A stretch of DNA of 9,372 bases from Streptosporangiaceae bacterium (lineage in GTDB: Bacteria > Actinomycetota > Actinomycetes > Streptosporangiales > Streptosporangiaceae), in assembly GCA_030040415.1 (NCBI GenBank), contig JASHTT010000712.1:1-9372 (forward strand), written 5' to 3'. The notes under the pieces were generated by a model, which was not told the DNA's origin, searched no databases, and saw only the letters and a list, made by a program, of their open reading frames with translations. Positions within the stretch are counted from its first letter, which is position 1. Every line of letters starts with the position of its first letter. The position numbers and the translations under genes were made by a program. Of this stretch, positions 1-7,136 are shown piece by piece.

Positions 1-132
1 CGGCGGCGTCGTGGTCACGTCGCGGGCCCTGGCCGCCGCCGCGACCGACCAGACCGGCCAGGCCACCACTGCGCAAGCGCAGCCGAGTGCGGTGATCACG
101 GCGGCAATCCTGTACCCGCGAAGCCCAGCCAT
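1..132 (-). CDS. Exported protein of unknown function, 5' end only
   Basis: ATG at 132 reads leftward and stays open for 44 codons to the window edge, so only the N-terminus is visible. It begins MAGLRGYRIAAVITALG, has a basic n-region (R5, R8), then a long hydrophobic stretch ending in an alanine run (AAAARA) followed by DVTTTPP. That is the shape of a Sec signal peptide or an N-terminal membrane anchor. A strong ribosome binding site GGAGG (145-141) lies 8 nt before the ATG, which supports this start. Cysteines occur inside the hydrophobic part, but no good lipobox is seen. The gene is on the same strand as the selenoprotein gene, 171 nt downstream of it, with a hairpin between them, so it is probably a separate unit. 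Function cannot be assigned from what is visible. Confidence 0.6.
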   Translation of the reverse strand, partial: MAGLRGYRIAAVITALGCACAVVAWPVWSVAAAARARDVTTTPP

Positions 133-253
133 CGCACTGCCCTCCGCCGACTTGCCTGAATAGCCAGTCAACACTAGCTGTTCGACGATGAACGGGAAGT
201 GGCTGTCCATGCGAAGGCGCGGTGAACAGGAGCAGGAGCCCGCGCCCTGCTAG

Positions 254-274
254 CGGCTCGCCCTGAGGCAGCCG
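254..274 (-). terminator. Possible terminator hairpin after the UGSC selenoprotein gene
   Basis: About 30 nt past the selenoprotein stop, minus-strand RNA can form CGGCT-GCC / GGC-AGCCG with a 4-nt loop and one bulged G (8 bp). There is no U-tract, which is common for actinomycete terminators but makes the call weak. It would separate the redox pair from the exported gene at 132-1. Confidence 0.3.
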
Positions 275-303
275 GGCTAACGATCTCCGGCAGCTGCCAT
301 GAG

Positions 304-828
304 TCAGCCGCGCTGGGTCAGCGCGGCCAGCACCGCGGGGAACACCGCGTCCGCACGGCCCGCCAGCTCCGCGTCGGTCAGCAACTGGACCGGGTGCGGC
401 ACGTAGACCACGCGGCAGTCCGGCATGCCAAGCAGCCGGGCCTGCTCGATCGCCTCGTCGGTGAACGGCTCAGTGGCGATGCCGACCGAGGGAACCTGGC
501 GGCGTTCCAGGTGAACGAGGTCGCACACACTGCACGACGTGCACGAGCCTCAATCGGCCAGCGCCTCGACGACCGCGTCGGACACGGTGGCGACCTGGTC
601 GATGAGGCCGAGCGCCGCGGGCTTGGAGAAGATCTCCTTTGTCACCCGCGACGTCGTCGCGCCGGCCTCCCGCAGCAGCAGCTCGATCCGGTCCAGGAAC
701 TCCTTGCCCCTGTTCTTGCGGATGTCCAGCAGCGCGATGCGGGCCCCGCTGATGTCGGCAAGGCGCGGAGCCAGCGGTTCTGCGGGCCTGACACGCTCGT
801 CGAACGGGCTCACATAGTCAGCTGACAC
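304..828 (-). CDS. UGSC family selenoprotein (UGA at 552-550 read as selenocysteine)
   Basis: The reading frame runs from GTG at 828 to TGA at 306-304 with one internal TGA (552-550). Read as selenocysteine (U93), it gives a 174-residue protein whose centre reads EALAD-U-GSCTSCSVCDL. The U-G-S-C motif is the signature of the UGSC selenoprotein family, whose cysteine-free homologues I recall with Cys in place of Sec. Family-like sequence continues on both sides: ARIALLDIRKNRGKEFLDRI upstream and VGIATEPF, LGMPDCRVVYVPHP downstream. The UGA is therefore not a random nonsense mutation. Four redox residues are spaced three apart: U93, C96, C99, C102. GTG 828 is chosen because GGAGG lies 9 nt upstream; GTG 813 is an in-frame alternative. 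It overlaps the preceding gene by 11 nt, implying translational coupling. The protein looks cytosolic. A selenol redox role is inferred; the substrate is unknown. Standard annotation would leave only fragments here. Confidence 0.9.
517..551 (-). promoter_or_regulatory. Candidate bacterial SECIS hairpin next to the Sec UGA
   Basis: Starting within the UGA, the minus-strand RNA can pair GAGG (551-548) with CCUC (520-517). After a bulged C547, UCGUGCAC (546-539) pairs with GUGUGCGA (528-521) as 8 bp with two wobbles. The 10-nt apical loop begins GU, and bacterial SECIS loops usually have a G in the first two positions. A compact alternative inside it is UGCAC-GUC-GUGCA. The loop is only 11 nt from the UGA, nearer than the spacing usual for bacterial SECIS elements as I remember them. 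Paired by eye, not folded. Confidence 0.45.
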
Positions 829-2356
829 GGCGCTGGACCTCCCGGGAGACGATCGCCGAGCCCATGCCGGTGCACGGGCCGAGGACAGCAGAGTAACGCC
901 CGGCTTCACCGCCAGCGACGAGCAGCACGATGGCATCCGGCGAGGTCCACTTCGGGATCACTTCGTCCGGGTCGGCCGCGTGCACGAACGGTGTCGTCTC
1001 GCCACGGCGCAGCTCGCGGGCCGGCTTGCGCACGCACCCGAACATGAACTCCCTGAGGCGCTGCTTGGTCCAGCCAGCTTCGCGGAACATCCGCGCGTGC
1101 TCGGGGCAGATGATGAACACCGACGGCTCGGCCAGTGGCCACCAGTTCGTGCTCCACGTGCTCGCGGCCGCCCACGCCAGGACGTACGCGAGGTCCTCTG
1201 GCGTCCGGCTGCGGTGGTCGGAGATCGACAGCGGCGCGTCGCAGCCGATCAGCGTGACGACTGACTGGCCGGGCTCGAACCCCCGCTCCACGTGCAGCGG
1301 CTGCCAGGGGCTGATCTCCTCGTCCTCGGCGACGCAGAAGCCGACCTTGCCCATCTGGCCGAGCGTGGCGCGGTCGAGCGCGCCGGGCATGGCGCCGCCG
1401 GTCAGCGAGACGAGCAGCCGGAGCGCCCGGCCGATGGTCAGGTTCGCCCGGTTGCCCGGCCCGAGTGCCCCCATCCCGCCGTTCAGCCCGATCTCGTTCC
1501 GCACCGGCCCGTTCACGACCACGAGCTGGCCGGCCGGCTGGGTCGTCACCGCCTGACCGTGCAGGTTGAACGCCGGGTCGAGCGCCGCCTTCGCGGCCGC
1601 GACCACGACCGGGAAGTACGAGGGCCGACAGCCCGCCAGCACGGCGCAGGCGGCCACGCGTTCCAGCGTCGCCTCGCCCATGGCGGGTGGGACCAGCCCG
1701 AGCGACCCGGCCGGGTCGGCGCCGCCGAGCATGGCCTCGACTCGCTCCGCCGTCGGCGGGACGACCGGCAGGCCGTCGGTCCAGCCGCGCTCGAACATCT
1801 CCTCGAGCTCGTCGCCACCGGCCGGTGCCGCGACAGCGGCGGCGAGCTCCGGGTCGAGCGCGGCCCTGGACATGCAGCCCGGCTTGCGCAGCGGCTCCGT
1901 GGCCGGCGGCACGGCGAGCGGCGTGCCGAGCAGGCTTCCGGCCGAACGTACGAGTTCGGCCAGCGCCGGCTGATCCCAGCCGGTGACACGGCCGGCGATC
2001 ATGCCCGCGCCGTCCACGAGGACGGTTGTGGGCACGGACACAAGAGAATAGGAACGGGACGTCCCGAACGGCTGCGGCTGGGACGCGACGCCGCCCGGCC
2101 AACTCAGCCGCCGGGCAGTGCGGACCGCCACTTCGAGCGGATCCTCGAAGATCGCGGTGCAGGTCAGGCCTGCTCGCTGCCACCCGTCGCACAGCGGACC
2201 AAGGTTGCGCAGCGTCATCGCGCACGTCGGGCAGTCGTGCGACACGAACAGCAGCAGCGCGCAGCCGTCACGGACCAGGCGGGTGATAGTGATCTCCTGC
2301 TGGCCGACGCCGGACACGATCAGCTCGGGCGCCTGGTGCGGTGAGCTAGCTGGCAT
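818..2356 (-). CDS. Thioredoxin-fold protein fused to an uncharacterised C-terminal domain, partner of the UGSC selenoprotein
   Basis: 512 residues in two parts. Residues about 10-150 look like a TlpA/peroxiredoxin-type thioredoxin fold: a hydrophobic strand LLLFVSHD leads into the redox motif C42-P-T-C45. A cis-proline region SVPTTVLVD (P109) follows at the expected distance. There is no signal peptide, so it is probably cytosolic. Residues about 155-512 form a long domain I cannot name. It has a recognisable GWTDGLPVVPPT motif, a Gly/Asn-rich stretch (NEIGLNGGMGALGPGNRANL) and several cysteines (C161, and others in VLAGC, GFCV, LIGCD). The 3' end overlaps the selenoprotein start by 11 nt, so the two are probably coupled and may act as redox partners; this is inference from context and the CxxC. 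The start is uncertain: ATG 2356 has only a poorly spaced GGGA before it, and GTG at codon 14 is an alternative. Confidence 0.75.
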   Translation of the reverse strand: MPASSPHQAPELIVSGVGQQEITITRLVRDGCALLLFVSHDCPTCAMTLRNLGPLCDGWQRAGLTCTAIFEDPLEVAVRTARRLSWPGGVASQPQPFGTSRSYSLVSVPTTVLVDGAGMIAGRVTGWDQPALAELVRSAGSLLGTPLAVPPATEPLRKPGCMSRAALDPELAAAVAAPAGGDELEEMFERGWTDGLPVVPPTAERVEAMLGGADPAGSLGLVPPAMGEATLERVAACAVLAGCRPSYFPVVVAAAKAALDPAFNLHGQAVTTQPAGQLVVVNGPVRNEIGLNGGMGALGPGNRANLTIGRALRLLVSLTGGAMPGALDRATLGQMGKVGFCVAEDEEISPWQPLHVERGFEPGQSVVTLIGCDAPLSISDHRSRTPEDLAYVLAWAAASTWSTNWWPLAEPSVFIICPEHARMFREAGWTKQRLREFMFGCVRKPARELRRGETTPFVHAADPDEVIPKWTSPDAIVLLVAGGEAGRYSAVLGPCTGMGSAIVSREVQRRVS

Positions 2357-2378
2357 GTTCCCGGGTTACCACAACCGA

Positions 2379-2411
2379 GAGCCCGGAGGCGGCTGTGCCG
2401 CCTCCGGGCTC
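2379..2411 (-). terminator. Strong GC-rich terminator hairpin after the collagen-like gene
   Basis: Two perfectly complementary 14-nt arms (2379-2392 and 2398-2411) enclose a 5-nt loop, 16 nt beyond the stop of the collagen-like gene. No T-run follows on the minus strand. Perfect long GC stems without a U-tract are typical of actinomycete intrinsic terminators. It also separates this gene from the redox pair, whose first ATG is at 2356. Confidence 0.8.
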
Positions 2412-2427
2412 AGGAGTTCCGTTCGCG

Positions 2428-3156
2428 TCAGCCGTTGGGGTTGTTGTCTACCTGGACCGGGATGCTGCCGCCCGCGTCGCTCAGCGGCACGCACAGCGCC
2501 CAGACGGTTGCGTTGACGTCGTTAGCGTCGTAGCCGACCTCGGTCTGGATGATCCAGCCGTCGAGGCGGTTCGCGTACGGGCTGTTGGTGCTCCAGTCCA
2601 TGACGCCGGGGAACGACGCGGCGACTGGCAGTGACTGCGACGTGGTCGAGAGGTTCGCGCTGCTGTCCGGGAAGGCACCACCCGTACCGCCGACCTCGAC
2701 TCCGCCCGCAATTGCGACGTACTGCTCGCTCACCGCGTCCGTGTCACCGCACTCGACCGTCGCGACGCCTCCAGGGCCGATCCCGCCGCCGGCGGCAGAG
2801 TAGAAGTTGTACCGGTACACCGCACCGGCGAGCGTGCCGTCGCTGCCCGCCGGACCCGTCGCTCCGGGCTGACCGGGCTGACCCTGCGGACCCGTCGCGC
2901 CAGTCTTGCCGGTTGCCCCGGTCTTTCCAGGCACGCCCTGGATGCCCTGCTGGTTCCAGGCGACCTTGACCGTTCCCTTGGGGCAGTACGTCCCCTTGGC
3001 GACGGTCAGCACCCGGGTGGAGGTGTTCTCGCAGGCGTGGATGACCGGCGACGCGCTGTTCTGCGTCGCAGCGAACGACGCTCCCGCGCCGACGCCGACG
3101 ATCGCGAGCGCGGCTGCCCCGGCAAGTAGGTTACGGATCTTGTTGTTGCGCAGCAA
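2428..3156 (-). CDS. Secreted collagen-like protein with 12 Gly-X-Y triplets
   Basis: 242 residues from TTG 3156; the frame is open farther upstream but only by chance across mreB. TTG is chosen because AGGGG sits 5 nt before it and because it places a good signal peptide at the N-terminus: LRNNKIRN, then LLAGAAALAIVGVGAGASFA with likely cleavage after ASFA (about residue 28). The mature N-terminal part carries VIHACENTSTRVLTVAKG and YCPKGTVKVAWNQQG, a Cys-containing segment I know from actinobacterial collagen-like proteins. Residues 71-106 are an uninterrupted GXY run (GIQ GVP GKT GAT GKT and on), short for a stable triple helix. A C-terminal region of about 135 residues rich in Gly, Ser and Val follows, with Cys at VECGD and WALCVP; I do not recognise its fold. 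The likely role is a surface or matrix protein (inference). It is a monocistronic unit with its own promoter and terminator. Confidence 0.85.
   Translation of the reverse strand: MLRNNKIRNLLAGAAALAIVGVGAGASFAATQNSASPVIHACENTSTRVLTVAKGTYCPKGTVKVAWNQQGIQGVPGKTGATGKTGATGPQGQPGQPGATGPAGSDGTLAGAVYRYNFYSAAGGGIGPGGVATVECGDTDAVSEQYVAIAGGVEVGGTGGAFPDSSANLSTTSQSLPVAASFPGVMDWSTNSPYANRLDGWIIQTEVGYDANDVNATVWALCVPLSDAGGSIPVQVDNNPNG
2839..2946 (-). repeat. Gly-X-Y collagen repeat coding region (12 triplets)
   Basis: 108 nt encode 12 consecutive Gly-X-Y triplets, several of them GAT, GKT or GQP. The middle triplets are near-repeats at the DNA level (GGC AAG/GCG ACT/ACG), which could allow slippage-driven length variation. 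Confidence 0.85.
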
Positions 3157-3176
3157 AGTGTCCCCTCTCAGATGTG

Positions 3177-3204
3177 CTCGTAGCAGAGACTTAGTTGTGG
3201 TCAA
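3177..3204 (-). promoter_or_regulatory. Predicted promoter of the collagen-like gene
   Basis: Minus strand carries a -35-like TTGACC (3204-3199), a 16-nt spacer and a -10-like TACGAG (3182-3177). This puts the predicted transcript start about 10-15 nt upstream of the AGGGG ribosome binding site and the TTG start. The -35 is close to the vegetative sigma consensus; the -10 is weaker. Confidence 0.45.
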
Positions 3205-3402
3205 GCAACGAGCGAGCGCACAAGAACAGACGCGATGGACGGGTGTCTGGTTCACAGTGACTTGATGTGGTCGGTACCACTTGGCGATGAAATGGGATGC
3301 CGCCACCGCGGCACGGGGTCTGTACGGCCGGGTCAGCGCACGCTTGCCCGCGAATAGCCCGATACTGTGAGACGCAATGTTTTTTCCGGTAAGGGACGAG
3401 TG

Positions 3403-4404
3403 ATGAGGTTCCGGTCTGGCGTGGCGATCGACCTCGGTACGGTCAACACCCTGGTCTACGTCGCCGGTCGCGGCATCGCCGTGGAAGAGCCGTCCGCCAT
3501 AGGCGTCAACCGCGCGACGGGCGAGGTCGAGGTGGTCGGTCAAGCGGCGGACGCGCTGACCGGCAAGGAGCCCGCCAATATCGAGGTCGTGCATCCGCTC
3601 CGTGATGGCGTGATCGCAGATCTCGATGCGGCGGTCGCGATGCTGCAGGCTTTCTTCCGGATGGCGCGGCTGCGCCGAGGTCTCCGCAGGCCTGCCGCGG
3701 TGATCTGCCTGCCGGGAGAGGCCACCTGGGTGGAACGGCGGTCGCTGATAGCCGCGGCCGAAGCGCTGAAGCCGCACTGCTCCGTACGGCTTGTCGATGA
3801 ACCAGTCGCAGCGGCGGCGGGTGCCGGATTCGACCTCGCTGCCGGGTCGGGTGCCTTCATCGTCGACGTCGGCGGCGGCACGACCGAGACCGCGGTGCTG
3901 GCCGGCGGCCACGTGGTGCGTGCTCGGTCACTGCGCCTCGGTGGCAACGCCATGGACGAGGCGATTATGCATAGCGTCCGCACGCAGCTCGGGCTGCTGC
4001 TCGGGCGCAACGCCGTGCGCAGCCTGAAGATGACTGTCGGCCTGGGCTACGGCACCGTCACAGAGGCGGAGACGGTGGGTGTCGATGCCGCGACCCGCGT
4101 CCCCCGCGTCGAGCACGTGCCGGCCTCACTCGTCGCCAGCGCGATCGAGCCCGTCGTGAAGGCCATCATCGGGTACGTGCAGGAGCTGCTATCGGACATA
4201 CCGCCGAATCTCGCCGAGGACGTCGTTCGCGGGAAGATCCGGCTAGCCGGGGGCGGCGCGCTCCTGCCGGGTCTCGCCGACCGGATCGAGGCGGCGGCCG
4301 GCATCCCGGCGGTGGTTGTCGATGACCCGCTGCGGTGCGTCATCCGCGGTGCGGCGAAGATCCTTGAGCACGGCGACCAGTTGCCGCGTTTTGAGTCTTT
4401 CTGA
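3403..4404 (+). CDS. mreB: MreB/Mbl-type actin-like cell-shape protein, stand-alone copy
   Basis: 333 residues, the normal MreB length. ATG 3403 is chosen because AAGGGA ends 6 nt before it and it gives a typical N-terminus; GTG 3400 directly before it and GTG 3367 are less likely. Actin-fold nucleotide motifs are all present: phosphate 1 DLGTVNTLVYV (D10), the DEPVAAAAGAG segment carrying the conserved Glu, phosphate 2 DVGGGTTE (D155-E162) and adenosine motif LAGGGALLPGL (G283-G285). MreB-like proteins polymerise on the inner face of the membrane and guide wall synthesis. This copy has no mreC, mreD, pbp2 or rodA beside it, and it deviates from vegetative MreB as I recall it (for example RMARLRRGLRRP, LGYGTVTEAE, a short C-terminus). 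It may therefore be a specialised paralogue. It precedes the conservon-type genes on the same strand by 161 nt, so co-transcription is possible but unproven. Confidence 0.85.
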   Translation: MRFRSGVAIDLGTVNTLVYVAGRGIAVEEPSAIGVNRATGEVEVVGQAADALTGKEPANIEVVHPLRDGVIADLDAAVAMLQAFFRMARLRRGLRRPAAVICLPGEATWVERRSLIAAAEALKPHCSVRLVDEPVAAAAGAGFDLAAGSGAFIVDVGGGTTETAVLAGGHVVRARSLRLGGNAMDEAIMHSVRTQLGLLLGRNAVRSLKMTVGLGYGTVTEAETVGVDAATRVPRVEHVPASLVASAIEPVVKAIIGYVQELLSDIPPNLAEDVVRGKIRLAGGGALLPGLADRIEAAAGIPAVVVDDPLRCVIRGAAKILEHGDQLPRFESF

Positions 4405-4498
4405 TCGTTGTGCGCCGCCTTTCGCGATAGGCGATCGTTAACGGCTTGCGATCAGCGCGGCGAAGTGCAGCCGACCGCTGCATGTGCATATTCGCGTA

Positions 4499-4513
4499 TG
4501 CCGCTTAGCGGCA
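4499..4513 (+). promoter_or_regulatory. Small hairpin/inverted repeat upstream of the conservon operon
   Basis: TGCCGC-TTA-GCGGCA is a perfect 6-bp inverted repeat about 52 nt before the sensor kinase start. It could be an operator or a 5'-leader hairpin. No convincing -35/-10 pair was found in the 161-nt gap, and only weak foldback (CGCCT/AGGCG, 4420-4435) follows the mreB stop. Confidence 0.3.
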
Positions 4514-4565
4514 AAGAGCCGATGTTAACCTGCTCGCAAGATTGCAGCCGCATCCATGGACATTG

Positions 4566-7136
4566 ATGATGAGTTCCCAGGGGCGTCCGGCGAGGCAGCG
4601 GTCGATCCGGCTGCTGTTGGCGATGGTGTTCGTGATTCCGCTTGTCTCATTGCTGGCTCTGTGGGGATACGCGGCCAGCGTGACGGTGTCGAACGCGATC
4701 CAGGAGCACAACTTCACCGGCGAGGACAAGCTCTACGGCGGGGCCGCCGAGACGTTGGGTGTGCAGCTAGCGATGGAACGCCAGGATGCATTCGTCTGGC
4801 TGATCAGCAACGGCACTACCCCGGAAGCTGCCATGCTGGCGCAGTTCCACGCTACTCATCAGGCGGTCATCGCGTTCCTCGCCGGAGTACGCGACAGCCC
4901 GGGCTCCATCGTGCCGTCGGCCAGGCCCGCACTCGCGAGCTTCGAAGGTCAACTCGCCCGGCTCGGTGCCATCGAGGCCGAGATCCAGTCGGGCCAGCTC
5001 TCGGCATTGCCGGCATTTCAGACCTATAACTCGATCGCGGACTCCGAATTCGACCTGTACAGCCACCTCGTGTACGTCAACAACGTCACTCTCTACCAGC
5101 AGGCGCAGGCCAGCGTGGAGGCCGGCCAGGCGCTGGACATGGCCGATCGCGAGGTGGCCCTCATCGACGGGGCACTGGCGAACGGCCTGCAGCTGAACAC
5201 CAGCGAGCGGCAGGTGTTCGCCCAGTCAGTGACGAGCCAGCGCCTGCTGATGAGCGAGGCGCTCAAGCAGCTAAGCCCGACGATCGGCGCGGGTTACCGG
5301 CGTGTCATCAGTTCGCCCGCCTACCGGACCTTCCAGGGGATCGAGAACAGCGTCGCCGGCTCGGTCGGCAGCAAGGCCCCCGTCCCGGTCAACCCGTCGC
5401 AGTTCGCTCCCGTCGCGCGCACGCTGTTCACCGAGTACCAAGCCGCGGAAAGCCAGAACCGCGTTGCCCTGTCGGCCCAGGGCACCTCGCTCGGCAACAA
5501 GCTGCTGCTCCAGCTCGCGCTGGCCGGAGGCCTCGGGCTCCTCGCAGTGGCGCTGTCGGTGTTCCTGCTCGCCCGCTTCGGCCGCCGGATCAGCGGAGAA
5601 CTGCGGACCCTGCAGAACGCCGCGCTGGAACTATCCGGCGAGCGGCTGCCGCGAGTGGTCGAGCGGCTCAGCCAGGGCGAGGAGGTCGATGTCGCCGCCG
5701 AGGTGGTACCCCCGGCACTGGGCCACATCGCCGAGATCTCCCGCGTCTCCGAGGCGTTCGCCACCGTGCAGCGGATGGCCGTCCAGTCCGCGGTCGGTCA
5801 GGCCAGGCTGCGCCGCGGCGTCAGCCAGGTATTCCGGAACCTCGCCTGGCGGAGCCAGTCGCTGCTGCACCGGCAGTTGTCGCTGCTCGACGCCATGGAG
5901 CGGAAGACGACGGACCCTGACGCGCTCGACGAGCTGTTCCGGGTCGACCATCTGACGACGCGCATGCGCCGGCATGCAGAGGGCCTGATCATCTTGTCCG
6001 GCGCCGAGCCCGGGCGTGCCTGGCGCGAGCCCGTGCCAATGCTCGACGTCCTGCGCGGCGCCATCGCCGAGATCGAGGACTACAAGCGGGTCACGGTCAT
6101 AACCGATACCGAGGACGCCGTGGTCGGGTCCGCCGTGGCCGACCTCATCCACTTGCTGGCCGAGCTCATCGAGAACGCCACGTTCTACTCGCCCGCTAGC
6201 ACCGAGGTATCGGTCAGGGCGGGCCGCGTGGCGAACGGTTTCGTGGTGGAGGTAGAGGACCGCGGTATCGGCATCAGCGATGAGGAGCTCGCCAGCATCA
6301 ACGAGCGGCTGGCCAGCCCGCCGGAGTTTGACCCGGTCAATAGTGACCAGCTCGGCCTGTTCGTGGTCGCCAGGCTCGCGGCGCGGCAGAACATCAAGGT
6401 CACGATCCGTCAGTCGCCGTACGGCGGGACCGGAGTCGTCGTGCTTCTGCCGCATGCGATAGTCGTCGCGCGGGGCAGGGTGCTCTCGGAGGTGGACGGC
6501 CCCGGCTGGCTCTCGGCGTCCGGCGCGCCCGCCGCCATTCCGCCGCCAAGTCATCCAGACCAGAACGGCGGCGCGGATCTCGCGCCTTCGCTGACTGACC
6601 CTGATGAGCTGCTGCGCTCGGTGACTGAGATCGTTGGGCCCGCCGAGCCGGCCGACCAGGATCACTCCGTGCCGGATGCCGCCGACTCCTCCGGTCTTCC
6701 CGCTGCCGGTCTTCCTGCTTCCGGTCCTCGAGATTCCGGCCCGGGCGGCCTGCCGGTACGCCGTCCCGGCGGGAACTGGACGCCCGCCGCCTTTCCTGCT
6801 ACCAGCGGGGATGAGTTGGCCAGCGCGCCGTCGGACGGGGCACCCGTGCTGCCGCGCCGGGTGCGCCAGGCAAGCCTGGCTCCCCAGCTCAGGGCGGACG
6901 TCAGCGCGCAGACCCACGAGCAGCCAGAGCCAGATCCGGCCGACGGGCGGTCCCCTGACGAGAGCCGTGCCCTCGTCGACGCGTTGCAGTTCGGCTGGCA
7001 ACGCGGGCGCCTTGACGCCGACCAGGACGATGACGGCTGGACGCCGACGGCTGGGCCCGAGCCGGCCCCGCCAGCGGACGGACCAGCGGACGGACCCGAT
7101 GGATCGAGCCCGTGGGCAGCGCGAGAGGGCGAGTGA
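4566..7136 (+). CDS. CvnA-type membrane sensor histidine kinase-like protein with nitrate/nitrite-sensing type extracellular region
   Basis: About 856 residues. Order: short basic cytosolic N-terminus; TM1 about 14-36 (LLLAMVFVIPLVSLLALWGY); extracellular helical region about 37-312 resembling the NIT domain; TM2 about 313-336 (LALAGGLGLLAVALSVFLLA). A HAMP-like stretch and the region WRSQSLLHRQLSLLDAMERK to DHLTTRMRRHAEGL follow, standing where a kinase has its dimerisation domain. The GHKL ATPase then shows N box ELIENA (E533-A538), DRGIGIS (D565-S571), GLFVVARLAAR and GGTG (620-623). The last 215 or so residues are a Pro/Gly/Asp-rich, probably disordered tail. This is the layout of the first gene of Streptomyces conservons. 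The start is uncertain: ATG 4566 or 4569 put the anchor near the N-terminus; TTG 4542 is possible. The stop overlaps the next gene by one base (TGATG). Confidence 0.85.
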   Translation: MMSSQGRPARQRSIRLLLAMVFVIPLVSLLALWGYAASVTVSNAIQEHNFTGEDKLYGGAAETLGVQLAMERQDAFVWLISNGTTPEAAMLAQFHATHQAVIAFLAGVRDSPGSIVPSARPALASFEGQLARLGAIEAEIQSGQLSALPAFQTYNSIADSEFDLYSHLVYVNNVTLYQQAQASVEAGQALDMADREVALIDGALANGLQLNTSERQVFAQSVTSQRLLMSEALKQLSPTIGAGYRRVISSPAYRTFQGIENSVAGSVGSKAPVPVNPSQFAPVARTLFTEYQAAESQNRVALSAQGTSLGNKLLLQLALAGGLGLLAVALSVFLLARFGRRISGELRTLQNAALELSGERLPRVVERLSQGEEVDVAAEVVPPALGHIAEISRVSEAFATVQRMAVQSAVGQARLRRGVSQVFRNLAWRSQSLLHRQLSLLDAMERKTTDPDALDELFRVDHLTTRMRRHAEGLIILSGAEPGRAWREPVPMLDVLRGAIAEIEDYKRVTVITDTEDAVVGSAVADLIHLLAELIENATFYSPASTEVSVRAGRVANGFVVEVEDRGIGISDEELASINERLASPPEFDPVNSDQLGLFVVARLAARQNIKVTIRQSPYGGTGVVVLLPHAIVVARGRVLSEVDGPGWLSASGAPAAIPPPSHPDQNGGADLAPSLTDPDELLRSVTEIVGPAEPADQDHSVPDAADSSGLPAAGLPASGPRDSGPGGLPVRRPGGNWTPAAFPATSGDELASAPSDGAPVLPRRVRQASLAPQLRADVSAQTHEQPEPDPADGRSPDESRALVDALQFGWQRGRLDADQDDDGWTPTAGPEPAPPADGPADGPDGSSPWAAREGE
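6691..6735 (+). repeat. 15-nt tandem repeat in the disordered tail of the sensor gene
   Basis: Three units of 15 nt begin CCGGTCTTCC, CCGGTCTTCC and CCGGTCCTCG, the third diverged. They encode GLPAA, GLPAS, GPRDS. This is a local in-frame duplication in low-complexity sequence. Confidence 0.7.
7071..7094 (+). repeat. 12-nt perfect tandem duplication near the end of the sensor gene
   Basis: The unit CCAGCGGACGGA occurs twice in direct succession and encodes PADGPADG. It is in frame and in the acidic/proline-rich C-terminal tail. Confidence 0.8.

Noticed and set aside
550..552. In-frame TGA read as a nonsense mutation making a pseudogene
   Set aside because: The TGA falls exactly at the redox position of the UGSC motif and coding-quality sequence continues to the next stop with a good RBS at the front, so recoding explains it better.
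906..2225. Second long minus-strand frame of 439 codons
   Set aside because: It overlaps the fusion gene in another frame and is extremely Arg-rich low-complexity sequence, typical of GC-rich shadow frames.
1292..2344. Long plus-strand open frame of 350 codons
   Set aside because: It is the antisense shadow of the thioredoxin-fold fusion gene; its composition is Arg/Gly/Ala/His-rich with no recognisable domain.
3267..3280. Small inverted repeat GTGGT/ACCAC in the space between the divergent collagen and mreB genes
   Set aside because: Five-bp arms are expected by chance in such a spacer, and no promoter element aligns with it.
3157..3912. Upstream extension of the collagen-like frame over mreB (ATG at 3912)
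   Set aside because: It is antisense to a clear mreB gene, has no RBS, and would bury the signal peptide in the middle of the protein.
5631..7001. Minus-strand 456-codon frame opposite the sensor gene
   Set aside because: It is antisense to a gene with clear TM and GHKL ATPase motifs, and it shows no domain or start signal of its own.
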